The notes: generated by a model from the sequence alone, not told the origin. Positions 1 to 11,789 are shown, numbered from the stretch's first letter. The stretch: 64,000 nt of DNA from Fragum whitleyi (GCA_948146395.1 OX411557.1:29335236-29399235); one strand, 5' to 3'. Numbers and translations are program-made.

Positions 1-75
1 TGCACCAGCCGCCGAGATATAACTACAATGGTGTTGAAAGTGCCGTTAAACCCCATACAAAGAAACATACAGAAA
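1..75 (+). repeat. SINE family A, 3' part cut by window start
   Basis: The tail of a tRNA-derived SINE: GCCGCGATATAAC-like body, GTGTTGAAAGTG, then the conserved end CCGTTAAACCCCATAC and an A-rich tail. The same element is more complete in the right arm and flank, at 53252-53507. The missing head lies upstream of the window. Confidence 0.8.
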
Positions 76-984
76 AAGTAATATCAATTGGGGGGGGCAC
101 CTTTCATCAAGTTTGACTCAAGCATTTTCCTAAATAATTTCAAACTTGAAAAGTAGTAATTAAAGGATAAGATGATCCAGCACGATGGCCTTAGGCTCTG
201 CTATCTGCCAAGGCTTTTGTGAACAAAAAATATCATGTTATGAACATTGGCGTAGCTAGGATTCTAAAATTCATACGCACAAAATTGGCGACCACCCGAC
301 AATACAAAGGGAATAGGGGTAACTTAATCATACCACGGACCCTCAATATACAGAGTCCCTGATCAATTGAAGGCCATCTGCTCCTTTTGGCGAGAAGTGG
401 GGGACAGGGTTAGGGGTCCACAGAAAATTTTAATGATTTCAACATTGATGAATGGCAAAAATATCGTGACTTCAGTTTGAAAAACTGTAGTGACGATGTT
501 TTGATCATTCATCAACGATATTTTGCGACAGAGAATTTATCTTGTATTACGTTCTTGTGTAATGTGCGTAATGGTATTTACGCTCTTGATGTAGGCTAGA
601 ATCAAACTGTACGGCGTGGCAGGATGCTCTTGGACTCTACAGTCTACAAAATCTTTAATAAGCAGCAAGGTAATGCTGTGAATATCATGGGGATGATTTA
701 TGGATTTTCTTCTATAAAACGTTAAAGAATTATCTCTAAACTACTTCGATGATGTAATTTTAAATGACGAAACAAGTTACAATTTGGGCTTATTCACGTT
801 TTGAGGTAGAGACCATTTTTATCGTAAAATTGTCGGGTGCGAGGGAAATACACAAGATAATTGAATATCCCTAAAACAATCGTTTCCACTTGAATGAAAC
901 ACAACGACTTGCAAATTTAATTTTTTTTAAAAAAAATGTAGTAATGTTAAAGCTAAACGGAGGGGCCATCGTTTAAAGGATTTC
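76..984 (+). repeat. Array unit A, module P (downstream of SINE)
   Basis: Shares with the other SINE-led units the stretches TTTGACTCAAGCATTTTCCT (110-130), GATGCTCTTGGACTCTAC (623-641) and GCTAAACGGAG (951-961). It carries an insert of about 330 bp at 249-585, starting GGCGTAGCTAGGATT and containing ATTACG/CGTAAT palindromic stretches; this is related to the element at 21297-21569. No coding potential seen. Confidence 0.7.
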
Positions 985-1620
985 CTTGGGCGAACGGACG
1001 AACGAACTGACAGTCGATCAGGGAGACAAAACCGTGATTCGTCCTTCACATTGTATGGCAAGCTGTTAACATTGCAGAATCACGTTCGAAATGTATTAGC
1101 TTATAAAACCTGTTTCTATGACGTAGATAACGGACAAAATCGAAAAAAAAATCAATAAGTCAAATACTGAGACAAAACACAGTTTCAATGCGACTTTTAA
1201 GCGCCGTGTTGGCATATCGGTAGCGAGAAACAGTTGTAACTCCTCCATATGCTTATAGGGAGTGACAACTGCTTCGCGCTAAGCCAATGATATGTTACTC
1301 GCTAATCAAGCTGAATGACACAAGCTGAACGTCTTCATTAACCTGTTAGTTAGCGTAAAATAGTCGTAAGTTTCTAAATAAATGAACGGGGACTAGCAAT
1401 GATATTCATCTAGCTCATTGATTTAGGATTTTGAAAATTGCTTGCTGTTGATGTCCCCTTTCCTGACAATGTACTATTCTTGAAAGAGCGGATGCAATCC
1501 CCATGTGCACGTTTTCGGCTTTTTTTAAAAGACACGGCCTTTGCTTTGTCCGGATGGCGTATATCGTCACAATATTTGTAGGGAAAATGCGATTCTCTTA
1601 ACAAAAGAAAGAACATTTAA
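985..1620 (+). repeat. Array unit A, modules Q and R1
   Basis: Module Q has GACAGTCGATCAGG, GACAAAACCGTGATTCG, ATCACGTTCGAAATGTATTAG and the CAGTTGTAACT hairpin at 1221-1284. Module R1 follows (GTAAGTTTCTAAATAAATGA, TTGATGTCCCCTTT, TCCGGATGGCG). Short ORFs here are random and are not conserved as frames between unit copies. Confidence 0.7.
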
Positions 1621-2223
1621 TTTCTACTTTGGGTAGGGAACATTAAAGGAAAAGTCCTATTTATCTTGAGATAATAAGAATTAGTGGGCTTTTTTAATCA
1701 TTTAAAATAGTGCGTGGTCCGTCAAGCAGAAACGGACTATCTGACATGATAGGTAGACGTACGATATTTGTGAGAATTGGAGCTGGGTCGAGTTTTCGAG
1801 TACCCGGATATCGGGTAGGGTAGCGTTCCTACCATTAACCCGTTACCCGACTATTTTATAAGCGTTATTTACCTTTGTGGATCAATACCAGAAAAAATGC
1901 TTCTAACAGAAAAAGAAGTTTTATGCCACGTCTCTAAAATTACCACATTATGTCATTGTTCTAATATTATATATTGTCATACAAATATCGTCATTATAAG
2001 TGATACTTTATCAAATGACAATAAGTATGCTGAACTATCAAAAAATGTTGGACCGACAGGCAGACAGACGGTTGGACGCACATACGGACGGGACACGGAC
2101 ACTGACCGAGATATCTCGCACTTCGTGTTCAGATAAGATAATAAAATGTTCAGTTTCATACTAAGACTACTTTTATTCTTAATTCGTTTATCAAAGGTTT
2201 GTGACCGGTCATGTAAATTTATA
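1621..2223 (+). repeat. Array unit A, link region with small palindromes
   Basis: Contains an ACCCGGATATCGGGT palindrome (1803-1817) inside a run of ACCCG/CGGGT motifs (1788-1852). The block GACCGAGATATCTCGCACTT (2103-2122), shared with 9820-9840, contains GAGATATCTC. No gene seen. Confidence 0.5.
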
Positions 2224-2515
2224 GTACGTACTTTGTTTTGTATGGACAAAAATATATAACGAGGTTGGGTATATTGATATTTGTCGAGGTTCTGTCGATT
2301 CCAACAACAGAGTTAGATATTTTTTTCATACAATACACTAAGCACGTATTATATTTATCTTGTAACCTCTATATGCCTTGTTTATGTCGTTGTTTCTAAC
2401 GGAAATGCAGGTTTCTAAAAGAACACATGTCATTGTTCTAAAAATATCCATGTGATATCATAATAAATATCATATGGGATTGGATCACACGGATATTTGT
2501 ATAGTAAAAGGACCA
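2224..2515 (+). mobile_element. Composite hairpin element H3+H4 (MITE-like), copy 1
   Basis: The H3 hairpin (2224-2361) has stem ends like TACTTAGTGTATTGTATGAAA and inner arms ATATCTAACGAGGTTG. A spacer ending CTAACGGAAATGCAGGTTTC follows, then the H4 hairpin (about 2443-2497), whose stem is AATATCCATGTGATATCA. The same order and spacing recur at 9948, 20354 (reversed) and 63733, so this is one non-autonomous element. It has no ORF. Confidence 0.7.
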
Positions 2516-3000
2516 AAAGTGACCATATCGAAAAATTGAAATTGAAAAATGATATCGAAAAAGACGTGTTCTACAGCATAAGTTTTCCAGAGCCTTTATG
2601 TAGAAATTAATAGAATGGCAATTCAATACCAAGAAATTCTGCTAAAAAAGAGTACCAAATGCGTTTTAAAAGATGGAGACGCTCCGGAGCGCTTCGATAG
2701 TCTAAACTCAAAGCTGACAATCAAACACCGAGCTACGTTTCACACTTGATATCGTCCTTTCTCATTCTTGGACCATCTATATAACAAGCTGTCGTATAAT
2801 TTGCCTTTACCCTGTTGAATTTGATTTGTGACACTTTGCGTATAAACATTTGAAAAACAGATTGAAAAAAAACCAAAGTGCTAAAAGTGTCGACCCTAGT
2901 CAGGCAGTGCACAATTCAAGCAGTCTCAGGTCGACACTTGACGCACAACCCAGATGGTCCCTTTCGCGCGCCAGTCACAAATGTTGTTAAAAGAAAAAAA
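2516..3000 (+). repeat. Array unit A, 3' end
   Basis: Shared with 10246-10817: AGCATAAGTTTTCCAGAGCC, GGAGACGCTCCGGAGCGCTT, and a hairpin of two GTGTCGAC arms around 2888-2937 with CCAGATGGTCCCTTTCGC after it. The last motif is a widely dispersed fragment that recurs at 56097-56221 and 63262-63302. No gene seen. Confidence 0.6.
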
Positions 3001-3258
3001 AACGCCTAGCCAAGCTAGCATGTTGGTCTTGCGTATGGCTGTCAACCCTGACATCGTGAATTCAAACCCCGGCTAGGCGAGCTTCAATCCGACAAAAGTC
3101 AATGTTACATGAGTCATTTGTCTGGTTGTATGATAAGAAGAACACCAAAATAGGATGGACAGCTGGTGACACGTCTGAAATGTTATGGCTGTGATGGTTG
3201 ACAGAAAACAATGGCAATGTGTACCAGTGGCGTTAAACCTCACACAAACAAATAAACA
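3001..3258 (+). repeat. SINE family A, copy in unit B
   Basis: The tRNA-like head starts CGCCTAGCCAAGCTAGC and closes with CCGGCTAGGCG, an intact 9-bp acceptor-like stem. The B-box-like segment is GAATTCAAACC. The body shares GACAAAAGTCAATG and GGTTGACAGAAAAC, and the tail is GGCGTTAAACCTCACAC plus (AAAC)n. It is about 50 bp shorter than the 14461 copy because of an internal deletion. It is an RNA polymerase III-type retroposon, not a functional tRNA. Confidence 0.85.
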
Positions 3259-3692
3259 AAATTCAACCATTTTGACTCAAGTATTTTCCTAAATAATTTC
3301 AAACGTAGAAACAGGCAGTATTGGCTTAGATAAGCCTGCACGATTGTCTTAGGCTCTCTTGTATGCTAAGGCTAAGTCAACAGCAAAAATTTGAGATTGA
3401 TTATTTTCCCAAATACTTAGGCAGAAATCACGTAATGAAGGCTAGGATCAGACTACACGGCTGTGCACGATGCTCTTATGCTCTACTGTCTTCCAAAGCT
3501 TTCACACAGCGAGATTGTGCTGTTAAAAGCATGAGAACGATTTATTATTATCATTTTTTTGAGAATCCTAAAGGATAATCTTTAAACAGTTCAATGACGC
3601 CATTTAAATTAAATGAACGAAACAAAGGAAGACTTCTTTAGAGGCCCTAAAATGGATTATCGGTTGGGCGAGAAATAAATAAAGTTATTATT

Positions 3693-3724
<32 letters not shown>

Positions 3725-3894
3725 ATACAATAAGTTTCTGAAAATCCCTAAAACATCCGTTTCCACATAACGAAACAATACATCTTACGAAAATACACTT
3801 ATAATGTCGCAAATTTGAAACTGATTCAAAGGCTAAACGGAGTATCACCTAGCTGATGGATTGTTGTTGTTGTTTAATTGTTTGTTTGTTTGTT
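3259..3894 (+). repeat. Array unit B, module P, with (ATT)n microsatellite
   Basis: Shares TTTTCCTAAATAATTTCAAA, GATCAGACTACACGGCTGTG and GAGATTGTGCTG with units C and D. An (ATT)n run lies at 3686-3713. No gene seen. Confidence 0.7.
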
Positions 3895-4289
3895 TGCTTT
3901 GGATCTTTTTGTCGAACGAACGAAAGAGCGGACGAACAAACGAAATGACAGTCGATTAGGGAGACAAAACCGTGAATCGACCTTCACCTTGTGTAGCAAA
4001 TGTTAACATTGCAAAATCACGTTCGAAATGTGTTAGCTTATAAAACCTGTTTCTATGACGTAGATAACGGAAAAAATAAAACAATCACATGTTCAATAAG
4101 TCAAATTTTGAGAGGCAAGCACATTTTCAATGTGACTTTAAAGCCACGTGCTGGTTTATCGGTGGCTCAGCACGAAACAGTTGTAACTCCCTATATAGTT
4201 AAAGGGAGTTACAACTGTTTCGCGGTGAGCTATCGACATGTTCTTTGCCAATCAAGCTAAATGACGCACTTTAAAACATCCCCCATTAA
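3895..4289 (+). repeat. Array unit B, module Q with hairpin
   Basis: GGATCTTTTTGTCGAACGAA, GACAGTCGATTAGG, then CTATGACGTAGATAACGG and the hairpin at 4165-4230 (28-bp stem, 10-nt loop). The substitution between the palindrome arms at 4114 lies here. Confidence 0.75.
4165..4230. other. Conserved hairpin of module Q (GAAACAGTTGTAACT stem)
   Basis: The left stem GCTCAGCACGAAACAGTTGT continues into AACTCCCT and pairs with AGGGAGTTACAACTG...GTGAGC across an ATATAGTTAA loop. Homologous hairpins in this arm lie at 1221-1284, 8093-8159, 9394-9460, 12020-12086, 12767-12832, 15617-15682 and 16383-16447. Function is unknown. It could be a transposon sub-terminal structure or a transcribed RNA fold. Confidence 0.75.
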
Positions 4290-4415
4290 ATGGGCGTAGA
4301 CACGGGTGCGGCAGGTGCGGCATTCGCCGCACCAATAATTGCCGTAGATGCGGCATGCCGCACCAATAATTGCCGTAGTCTACTACTAGATGCGGCATGC
4401 CGCTACAATAAAACT
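4290..4415 (+). repeat. Short GCGGCATGCCGC tandem/palindromic repeat
   Basis: GC-rich island: GGTGCGGCAGGTGCGGCATT followed by units of TGCGGCATGCCGCACC and AATAATTGCCGTAG, three times with drift. GCGGCATGCCGC is self-complementary. The flanks 4416-4612 show nothing recognisable. Confidence 0.7.
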
Positions 4416-4617
4416 GGATTATGTTGACCGCTAAATGACTGAAAATGTATGTGAGCATATAACGGATGAATAAAACGTTTATAAAACATGATGTCTTATA
4501 GTTCTTTTAATCCACCATACACAACGAAATGCCAGCATCCTGGGATGACTCATCAATAATCTAAACTTCCAAGCGTCTGTAGAATGGTAATTCTGTTTAC
4601 TTCCGTTTTCTGTTGAT

Positions 4618-7079
4618 CACTGTATGGAAACACTGTACGGTAGTTTGCAACGGTATATTCAAAATGGCGGATAGGCGTTCGTGAAAAAGTAAGTGTTCTT
4701 TATTTTTGTTCGATATTACTATAATCTGTCATCCAATAGCATAACGACAACATATACGTAATCAGTTTTGAATACATCATCCATCGTACCTAATGATTAA
4801 ACGTCCTATAGCACCGTCTGTGTGTAATACAGCTTCAAACATTGTGTTTTGATGACATTTAAAATTGAAGCGCCAAACGAAAGTAGAAATGGCCATATTT
4901 TCCCTAAAATGACCGCACCAGTAAAATCAAATGTGGCGGTGGATGGGGACAAGATATCTCCCTAAATATGACCCAAAATGTATTGGATCTAGCCCCTTGT
5001 CTCGGAAATATAGACACTTGAAAATTCCGATGGTGTACGCTACAGTTAAAACCGAAACTAAATCGCTGTACAGTGCGGTATATGGATATATTTGTACTCA
5101 CCGGTTTAAATTTCGAATGAAAATCTGTACGCAGCGGTTTATATAAATCATCATGTGAAAATCTTTCAACGGATGAAATAGCACGAAAAGGTGTAAGGTG
5201 ACTTTGATACTATTTAATCTTAGTTAATACTGCAGAAAGACGAATATGTTCTTTTTCTTATTTTATTTTGTTTTGCCTGAAAATGAAGAAACCCGTCGAA
5301 AGAGTAATTAAACACAGTTTTAAATCTAATCTAATGTTTCTATTTAATTCTCCTGTTCTTCCTCAATAATTTTGTAAGACCCTGTACACATCGTTAAGAT
5401 TAAAGCGCTTCACAAAGGCATAAAACTTATCAGTATTTCAGACATTCTTCTCGATCTATATAAAATTTTCTTTGGCTCACTGGTTAGGGTGTAAGTTGCT
5501 TGTTTTGTAATTTCATATTCTTAGGGGCGAATTTATGAGCTATCTTTTGCTTCTACGGGGGTGCTTTTAACGATGTCACGTGACAGTCAATAGCGCGGGT
5601 AAGGCATGTGAAATCGATCATTGTTAATTGTGCTTTCGAACTTTATGAAAGAAATGGTTGCGTTTTTAACTGTATTAATTCAATTCGAAAAACAAAAAAG
5701 CCGATGCACAACAATTTGACGAAATACTAGTCTCCCCTATGAGTGTGATAAATCAATTGTCCAAATAACTTTGGAAGATTGGAAGGACGGAAAGACACGC
5801 AGCTTGGCAACTATATGCTTCCATGAATTTTCTCTAAACATTTAAAATTTCTTTTTAATTAAAAAATGTTGTGGAAGGAAATTACAAGATATTTGTCTGA
5901 AAGAGATAACTAAAAGAAATAAAACTATTTTCTTATGTGTATCAGAACTATTGAGTATTAAATAATTTATTTCGATAAGATTTCTTCTAACTGTAAGCTT
6001 CTAAAGCTGAAAGTTAAAAAAAACCGTAAGCATTTCGTATGATATCAGAAACAATAATCTAGGTTCAAGCTTATAAAACTGTTTTGATTACTAAACTGAA
6101 ACTTTCTATGACATAGAATTAAGTAGATACATAACATTAGATTTAAAATGGTGTGTAATGATACTCTATCAATTATTTTTCTTTGTTTCAATGCAAAACA
6201 AACAAAAAACAACAACAAAAAAGAATCATAAATTAATATTACATCATCGAGAAGAATGTCTGGAATATACTCCGACATTTTTAAAGTTTGATGCCTTTGT
6301 TAAGCGCTTTAGTCTTAACGATTTGTACAGGGTCTTACAAAAATTATTGAGGAAAGACAGAAGAATTAAATAGAAACATAAAATTAGAATTTAAAAATGT
6401 GTTAAATGATACACTTTCGACGATTTCTTCATTTCCAGGCAAAACAAATAAAATTAAGAATAAGAATATATTCGTCTTTCTGCAGTATTAGCTAAGATTA
6501 AATAGTATCAAAGTCACCTTTCACCTTTTCGTGCCATTCAACCCGTTGAACGATTTTCACATGATAATTTATATAAACCGTTGCGTACAGATTTTTCATT
6601 CGAAATTTAAACCGTTGAGTACAAATATATCCATATACCGCACTGTACAGCGATTTAGTTTCGGTTTTAACTGTAGCGTACACCATCTATATTTCCTAGA
6701 CAAGGGGCTAGATCCAATACATTCTGGGTCATATTTAGGGAGATATCTTGTCCCCATCCACCGCCACATTTGATTTTGCCGGTGCGGTCATTTTAAGGAA
6801 AATATGGCCATTTCTACTTTCGTTTTGCGCTTCAATTTTAAATGTCATCAAAACACAATGTTTGAAGCTGTATTACACACGGACGGTGCTATCCGTTTAA
6901 TCATTAGGTACGATGGATAATGTATTCAAATCTGATTGCGTAAATGTTGTCATTATCTTACAGGATGATAGATTAAATCAGCATAGAACAAAAATAAAGA
7001 ACACTTACTTTTTCACGAACGCTTATCCGCCACTTTGAATATACCGTTGCAAACTACCGTACAGAGTTTCCATACAGTG
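4618..7079. mobile_element. Fold-back DNA element with ~850-bp inverted termini and 5-bp target duplication
   Basis: The left terminus CACTGTATGGAAACACTG (4618 on) matches in inverse the right terminus ending CCATACAGTG (7079). Flanking bases TTGAT at 4613-4617 and 7080-7084 look like a 5-bp target-site duplication. The inverted termini run about 4618-5470 and 6230-7079 with visible divergence (substitutions and a small indel of GACACTTGAAAATTCCG type), so the element is older than the 53-kb palindrome around it. The core, about 5470-6230, has no transposase. The superfamily cannot be assigned. CAC-type ends with a 5-bp duplication are compatible with Transib-like elements but not diagnostic. 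Confidence 0.75.
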
Positions 7080-7084
7080 TTGAT

Positions 7085-7313
7085 GTCAAACATGCGATTC
7101 CCCGTGAGTACATGGTGAGTTGTTAATGTCATTATCGATTAGTCCTCGTACTAGGGTTAACCCTTTCCTGTGTAATCCCTGCTTATAATTACGTGCCTGT
7201 GATTTTATGATTGAGAAAACATTGTGAAAAAAGAAGAAATTGCTTCTGACAAGCAATTTCTTCCTTTTCCACACTATTTCTTCCCTACTGAAATTGTGAT
7301 CAAGTATAGTCTA
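7085..7313 (+). repeat. Hairpin element H6, copy 1
   Basis: GAAGAAATTGCTTCTGACAA folds with TTGTCAGAAGCAATTTCTTC around 7233-7262, flanked by TTAACCCTTTCCTGT and CCTACTGAA. Further copies lie at 22190-22430 and 23760-23990, so this is a dispersed small element. Confidence 0.65.
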
Positions 7314-7474
7314 GAATGCACCAAATCGCACCGTTTTTTCAAAAATTTTCCGGGGGGGCATGCCCCCGGACCCCCCTAGAAGGGCTTCGCGCCTTCGGCG
7401 CTCGCATTCGCTCCTTCGGAGCTCAGTTTTGCCGCACCAATGTAAATAACATGGCTACGCCACTGCATTTACAT
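7314..7474 (-). repeat. GC-rich dispersed element ending GGCGTAGCC
   Basis: On the minus strand it starts GTGGCGTAGCCATG, contains nested hairpins (GAGCTCCGAAGGAGC, GCGCCGAAGGCGC, GGGGGCATGCCCCC) and ends GGTGCATTCTAGAC. It is much richer in GC than its surroundings. It resembles a repeat common in marine invertebrates. No ORF of interest. Confidence 0.65.
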
Positions 7475-8455
7475 ATGGGTTCACGCAAAATAGTTGTAAG
7501 TTTCTATATCAATGAATGGGCAATTGCAATGATATTGATCTAGTTCATCGATATAGGGTTTAAATATTGCTTGCCGCTGATGTCCCCTTTACTGACAAAT
7601 AACTGTTCGTGTTAGAGCGGATGAATTCCGCATCTGCACGTATACGGCATTGTTATAGGACAGGCGTTTTAATTGGTCCGGATGCCGTTCTCATCGACCT
7701 ATGAAATCCTTCGTCCCAAAAAAATATAAAAAAAACCGCCTGTCAAAGCGATTGAAATAAAAGCTTTGAGTTGCAGAGCAACAAGGAAAGCATTTACGGA
7801 AAAGATCAATTTATTTAGGGATAAAAGGAATTTGAAGATGGCCTGGCTTATGAGGAATTTCTGAATCTCAAATGATCATTCGACTATAACGTACAAAGTC
7901 AAAAAGTTTGTGTTTTGAAATCCATGTGGTCTCGATTTATCCCAGGGATATTTAGTAAATTTTTCTTGCCAGAGCGATGAATGATCAATTATCAATCCGA
8001 ATCAGCAATAATAACTTTGTAGATAGTCTATAAATGCGCGTTATGCGTTCTTATGCGTTATACGTCGGAAGTTCCCTTTTACAAGTTTGAACGCTCAGCG
8101 CAAAACAATTGTAACTACCTAATAACATAAAGGCAGTTTCAAGTGTTTCGCACCGAGCCATCAAGTTGAATTATATGATCTAACTGCTTTTCATTTTTTT
8201 GAATGTGTTATTACACAGTTCGAAGAAATCCATTCAAAGCATAAAAAGAACAGAGATGGGAGTATTAACGGACATTGATAGCTAAACGTGGTTTCTGTAT
8301 TGTCAATTCCATTTGGCACAAAGGATGTTTAGCACGTTCAAATGAGCTCAAGGAGCTTTTTCATATTCTCATTAATTTGCTTTACCATGTGACACACGCC
8401 AGTGCAGCAATAGCTAGGGTTACGTTAAACACGTAACGATATCAAACCGGAATGG
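7475..8455 (+). repeat. Array unit B, module R2
   Basis: Nearly identical to 12146-13130 and more distantly related to 15736-16735: CAATTGCAATGATATTGATC, GGTCCGGATGCCG, AACATTTACGGAAAAGATC-like, CCGAATCAGCAATAA, hairpin 8093-8159, and TAGGGTTACGTTAAACACG. No conserved reading frame. Confidence 0.75.
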
Positions 8456-9164
8456 AATAGATTTAATCATGCAATGAAGCTTGTATTGACCTGATATCAC
8501 CTGTCTGATAACATATCATGACATTAGGCAGTCTTTTTTTAGAAACAAGTTGCTTTACATTTTCACCTGAATTTCTTTGATTTAAGGCTTTTTTAAAATT
8601 TAGAACAAGACAAGGTCTCGACAGAGAGAAATTATGATGACTCTGCAAATCTTCGTCATGATAAATTCCTCCAACCACGTCAGATAACATTGTTATTTTA
8701 AGACATAACATGTTATTCTTTTTAGGATCGACATGACTTAAAGTACATTACCAAATATAACATTTGCTCGATTGCAAATAATTGGGTTTAATTAAACAAT
8801 ATTTCTAACCTACCAAGACACCATTGCTCTCTTTATCTCAACATTTTCTGCAACATGTTTGCAGTCTATTTTCAATTTCAACGAACATTGGATTTGCGAT
8901 TAATATTCTTTGAATTTGGATTTGTCCAAATTTGTTCGTTTTGTATAATCTTGGTAAAGCAGCTATTATAACACAGTTACGTCAATTAGAGGGGGTTTGT
9001 AGGATAATGGATTATCCAAGGAAGTGGACCCGTAATTGCTTTGCAACGTTTCGTTAGTGATGAACTTAAACGGTGTAAACTAGTGTCTTTGCCATATCAT
9101 TTTTTTCTTTGTAAATGGCCAAAGGCAACATATATTGCTGATTTCCATTAAAATGTATGTATGT
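8456..9164 (+). repeat. Array module S plus (TATG)n
   Basis: Includes GATATCACCTGTCTGATAAC, GGTCTCGACAGAGAGAAATT, ATCATGACG/CGTCATGAT-type arms, and GGATAATGGATTATCC (9003-9018). A truncated copy lies at 13131-13450. A diverged full copy lies beyond the palindrome at 53507-54135. A short (TATG)n run is near 9152-9168. Confidence 0.7.
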
Positions 9165-9947
9165 ATGTTAACCTGAACGAACTGACAGTCGATTAGAGAC
9201 AAAACCGTGAATCGACCTTCACATTGCATATCAAGCTGTTTACATTGCAGAATCACGTTCGAAATGTGTTGGCTTATAAAATCTGTTTCTATGACGTAGA
9301 TAACGACAAAATGGAAAAAAAATCAATAAGTCAAATATTGAGACAAAAACACAGTTTCAATGTGACTTTAAAGCGCTGTGTTGGCAAATCGGTGGCTCGG
9401 CGAGAAACAGTTGTAACTCCCTATATGATTTTCTGTAGTGACAACTGTTTCGCGCTAAGCCACTGATACATTACTCGCTTAACAACCTAAAAGACGCACT
9501 TCGGGACGTCTTCATTTATTGCAAATTAGCGCAAAATACTCGTAAGTTTCTATATAAATGAATGGGGACATGCAATGATAATGACCTACCTCATTGATTT
9601 AGGATTTTGAAAATTGCTTGCTGTTGATGTCCCCTTTTCCTGACAATGTACTGTTCTTGATAGAGCGGAGGCATTCCCCATGTTCACGTATTCGGCATTT
9701 TTCAAAAGACACGGCGTTTGCTTGGTCCGGATGACGTATATCGTCACAATTTTTGTAGGGAAAATGCGATTTAATTTCTACTTTTGGTAGGGAGCATACG
9801 GACGGACGGAATACGGACATTGACCGAGATACCTCGCACTTCGTGTTCAGCTACAATAATAAAATGTTCAGGTTCAGGCTACGACTATCTTTTCTTCTTG
9901 ATTGGTTTATTAAGGTTTTGTGACCCGCCATGTGTATGTTAATTTAA
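9165..9947 (+). repeat. Array unit C, modules Q and R1
   Basis: Parallels 985-2223: GACAGTCGATTAGAGACAAA, hairpin 9394-9460, TTGCTTGCTGTTGATGTCCC, GGACGGACGGAATACGGACA and GACCGAGATACCTCGCACTT. It has no SINE-led P module in front, unlike units A, B, D and E. Confidence 0.7.
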
Positions 9948-10245
9948 AATACGTACTTAGTATTTTGTATGAAAAAATATCTTACGAGGTTGGGGATGTT
10001 GATAATTGTCGAGGTTTTGCCGATTCCCACAACTGAGTAAGATATTTTTCATACAATACACTAAGTACGTATAATATTTATCATATAACCTTTATATTAC
10101 TTGTTTTCGTCAATGTTTCTAACAGAAATGCAATTTTTCAAAAAAAAACGCATTAAGTCATTGTTCAAAAAATATCTATGTGATATCATAAAAAATAAAG
10201 TATGGAATGTTATCACACGGATATTTGTATAGCTATACGATAAAT
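9948..10245 (+). mobile_element. Composite hairpin element H3+H4, copy 2
   Basis: H3 stem-loop at 9948-10083 (TACGTACTTAGTATTTTGTA ... CTAAGTACGTATAATATT) and H4 at about 10165-10232 (ATATCTATGTGATATCATAA ... ACACGGATATTTG). Same arrangement as copy 1. Confidence 0.7.
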
Positions 10246-10817
10246 AGTGACCATATCGAGAATTTGAAATTGAAAAATAAAATCGAAAAAGACGTTTTCT
10301 ATAGCATAAGTTTTCCAGAGCCTTTATTTAGAAATTAATAGAATGGCGATACAATACTAAGAAATTCTGCATCAAGCGTCAGGTTTTGACGAAGCTCTGT
10401 ATTCAGAGTGGTGAATAGTCAGTAGTATGAAGTAAAGTATACCAAATGCGTGTTATAAGATGGAGACGCTCCGGAGCGCTTAGAAAGTCTAAACTCAAAG
10501 CTGAGAAGCCTGCATCGAGCTACGTTTCACACTTGATATCGTCCTTTTTCATTCTGGGTCATCGTATATATAGAGCTGTCGTACTATTTGCCTTTACCTC
10601 GTTGAAGTTGAATTGTGACGTGTTACGCGAAAAGGGACCATCCAGGAACTCTTTGAAAAAAAAAAATATTTGAAAAAGAGATTGGAAAATAAGAAAAAAA
10701 GGTAGAAAAGTTTCGACCCTAGTCAGTCAGTCTGCGCATTTCAAGGGGTCGATACTTTACACACAACCCAGATGGCATCTTTTCTCATGACGGGTCACAA
10801 ATGTTGTTTGAAGAAAT
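10246..10817 (+). repeat. Array unit C, 3' end
   Basis: Colinear with 2516-3000, including GGAGACGCTCCGGAGCGCTT and the GTCGACCCTAGTCAG/GGTCGATACTT pair followed by CCAGATGGCATCTTTTC. A short insert, CATCAAGCGTCAGGTTTTGA (10371-10390) onwards, is absent from unit A. No gene seen. Confidence 0.6.
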
Positions 10818-11113
10818 AACCGCCGAGCCTAGCATGGGGGTCTTGCGTATGGCTGTCAATCCTGAAATCATGAGTTCGAACCACGGCAAGGCCAATCCGA
10901 CAAAAGTCAATGAGACACGAGTCGTATGTCTCCCATCAATGGTTGTATGATAAGAAGTCCACCTAAGTAGGATGGACAGCTGGTGACACGGATGAAATGT
11001 TTTAGTTGTAATGGTTGACAGAAAACCATGGGAATGTGCATCAGCAGCCGCGATAAAATCTACAATGGTGTTGAAAGTGGCGTTATAACTCACACAAACA
11101 AGTAAACAAATAG
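10818..11113 (+). repeat. SINE family A, copy leading unit D
   Basis: Head ACCGCCGAGCCTAGCATG, B-box-like GAGTTCGAACCACGG, body GGTTGACAGAAAACCATG, end GGCGTTATAACTCACAC and an AAACAAGTAAACAAA tail. The acceptor-like stem is degraded in this copy. Confidence 0.8.
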
Positions 11114-11789
11114 AAAATACCATTTTTGGGGACCTTTTAACCATTTTGACTCAAGCATTTTTACTAAATAATTCTAAACGTAGAAACAGGCGGTATTGAC
11201 TAAGATCAGATTGCACAATTGTCTAAGGTTCTAAATGCTAAGGCTTTTGTGAACAGCAAAAAATTCGGGATTGATTATTTTCCAAAATAATTAGGTAGAA
11301 ATCATGTAATGTAGGCTAGGATCAGACTGCACGGCTGTGCAGGATGCTCTTAGGCTCTACTGTCTACCAAAGCTTTCATAAACCGCGCGCGAGATTGTAC
11401 TGTGAACAGTATGAGAATGATTCATCGATTTATTTTTACTATTTTTTTTCTTTTTTTAGAATCCTAAATGATAATCTTTAACCAGTTTAATGACGTCAAT
11501 TGAATTAAATGAACGAAACAAATGAAGGCTTTTTAGAGGCCCTAAAATGTAATAATTGTCGGTGGTCGAGAAATACAATAGGTATTTGATCATCCAAAAA
11601 AAAAACCGTTTCCACCTGAACGAAACAAAACGTCTTACGAAAATGCATTCAAAATGTCGCAAATTTGAAGTGGTTCTAAGGCTTCAAGGAGTATCATCTA
11701 GCTGAAGGGCTGTTGTTGCTGTTCTTTTTTGTTCGTATGTTTTTTTACTTGAAGTTTTTTTTTTTGTTGTTGTTGTTGTTGTTTATTTT
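11114..11789 (+). repeat. Array unit D, module P
   Basis: TTTGACTCAAGCATTTTTAC, TGCACGGCTGTGCAGGATGC (a GCACGGCTGTGC near-palindrome) and GAGATTGTACTGTGAAC, ending with T- and GTT-rich simple sequence at 11710-11785. No gene seen. Confidence 0.7.
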
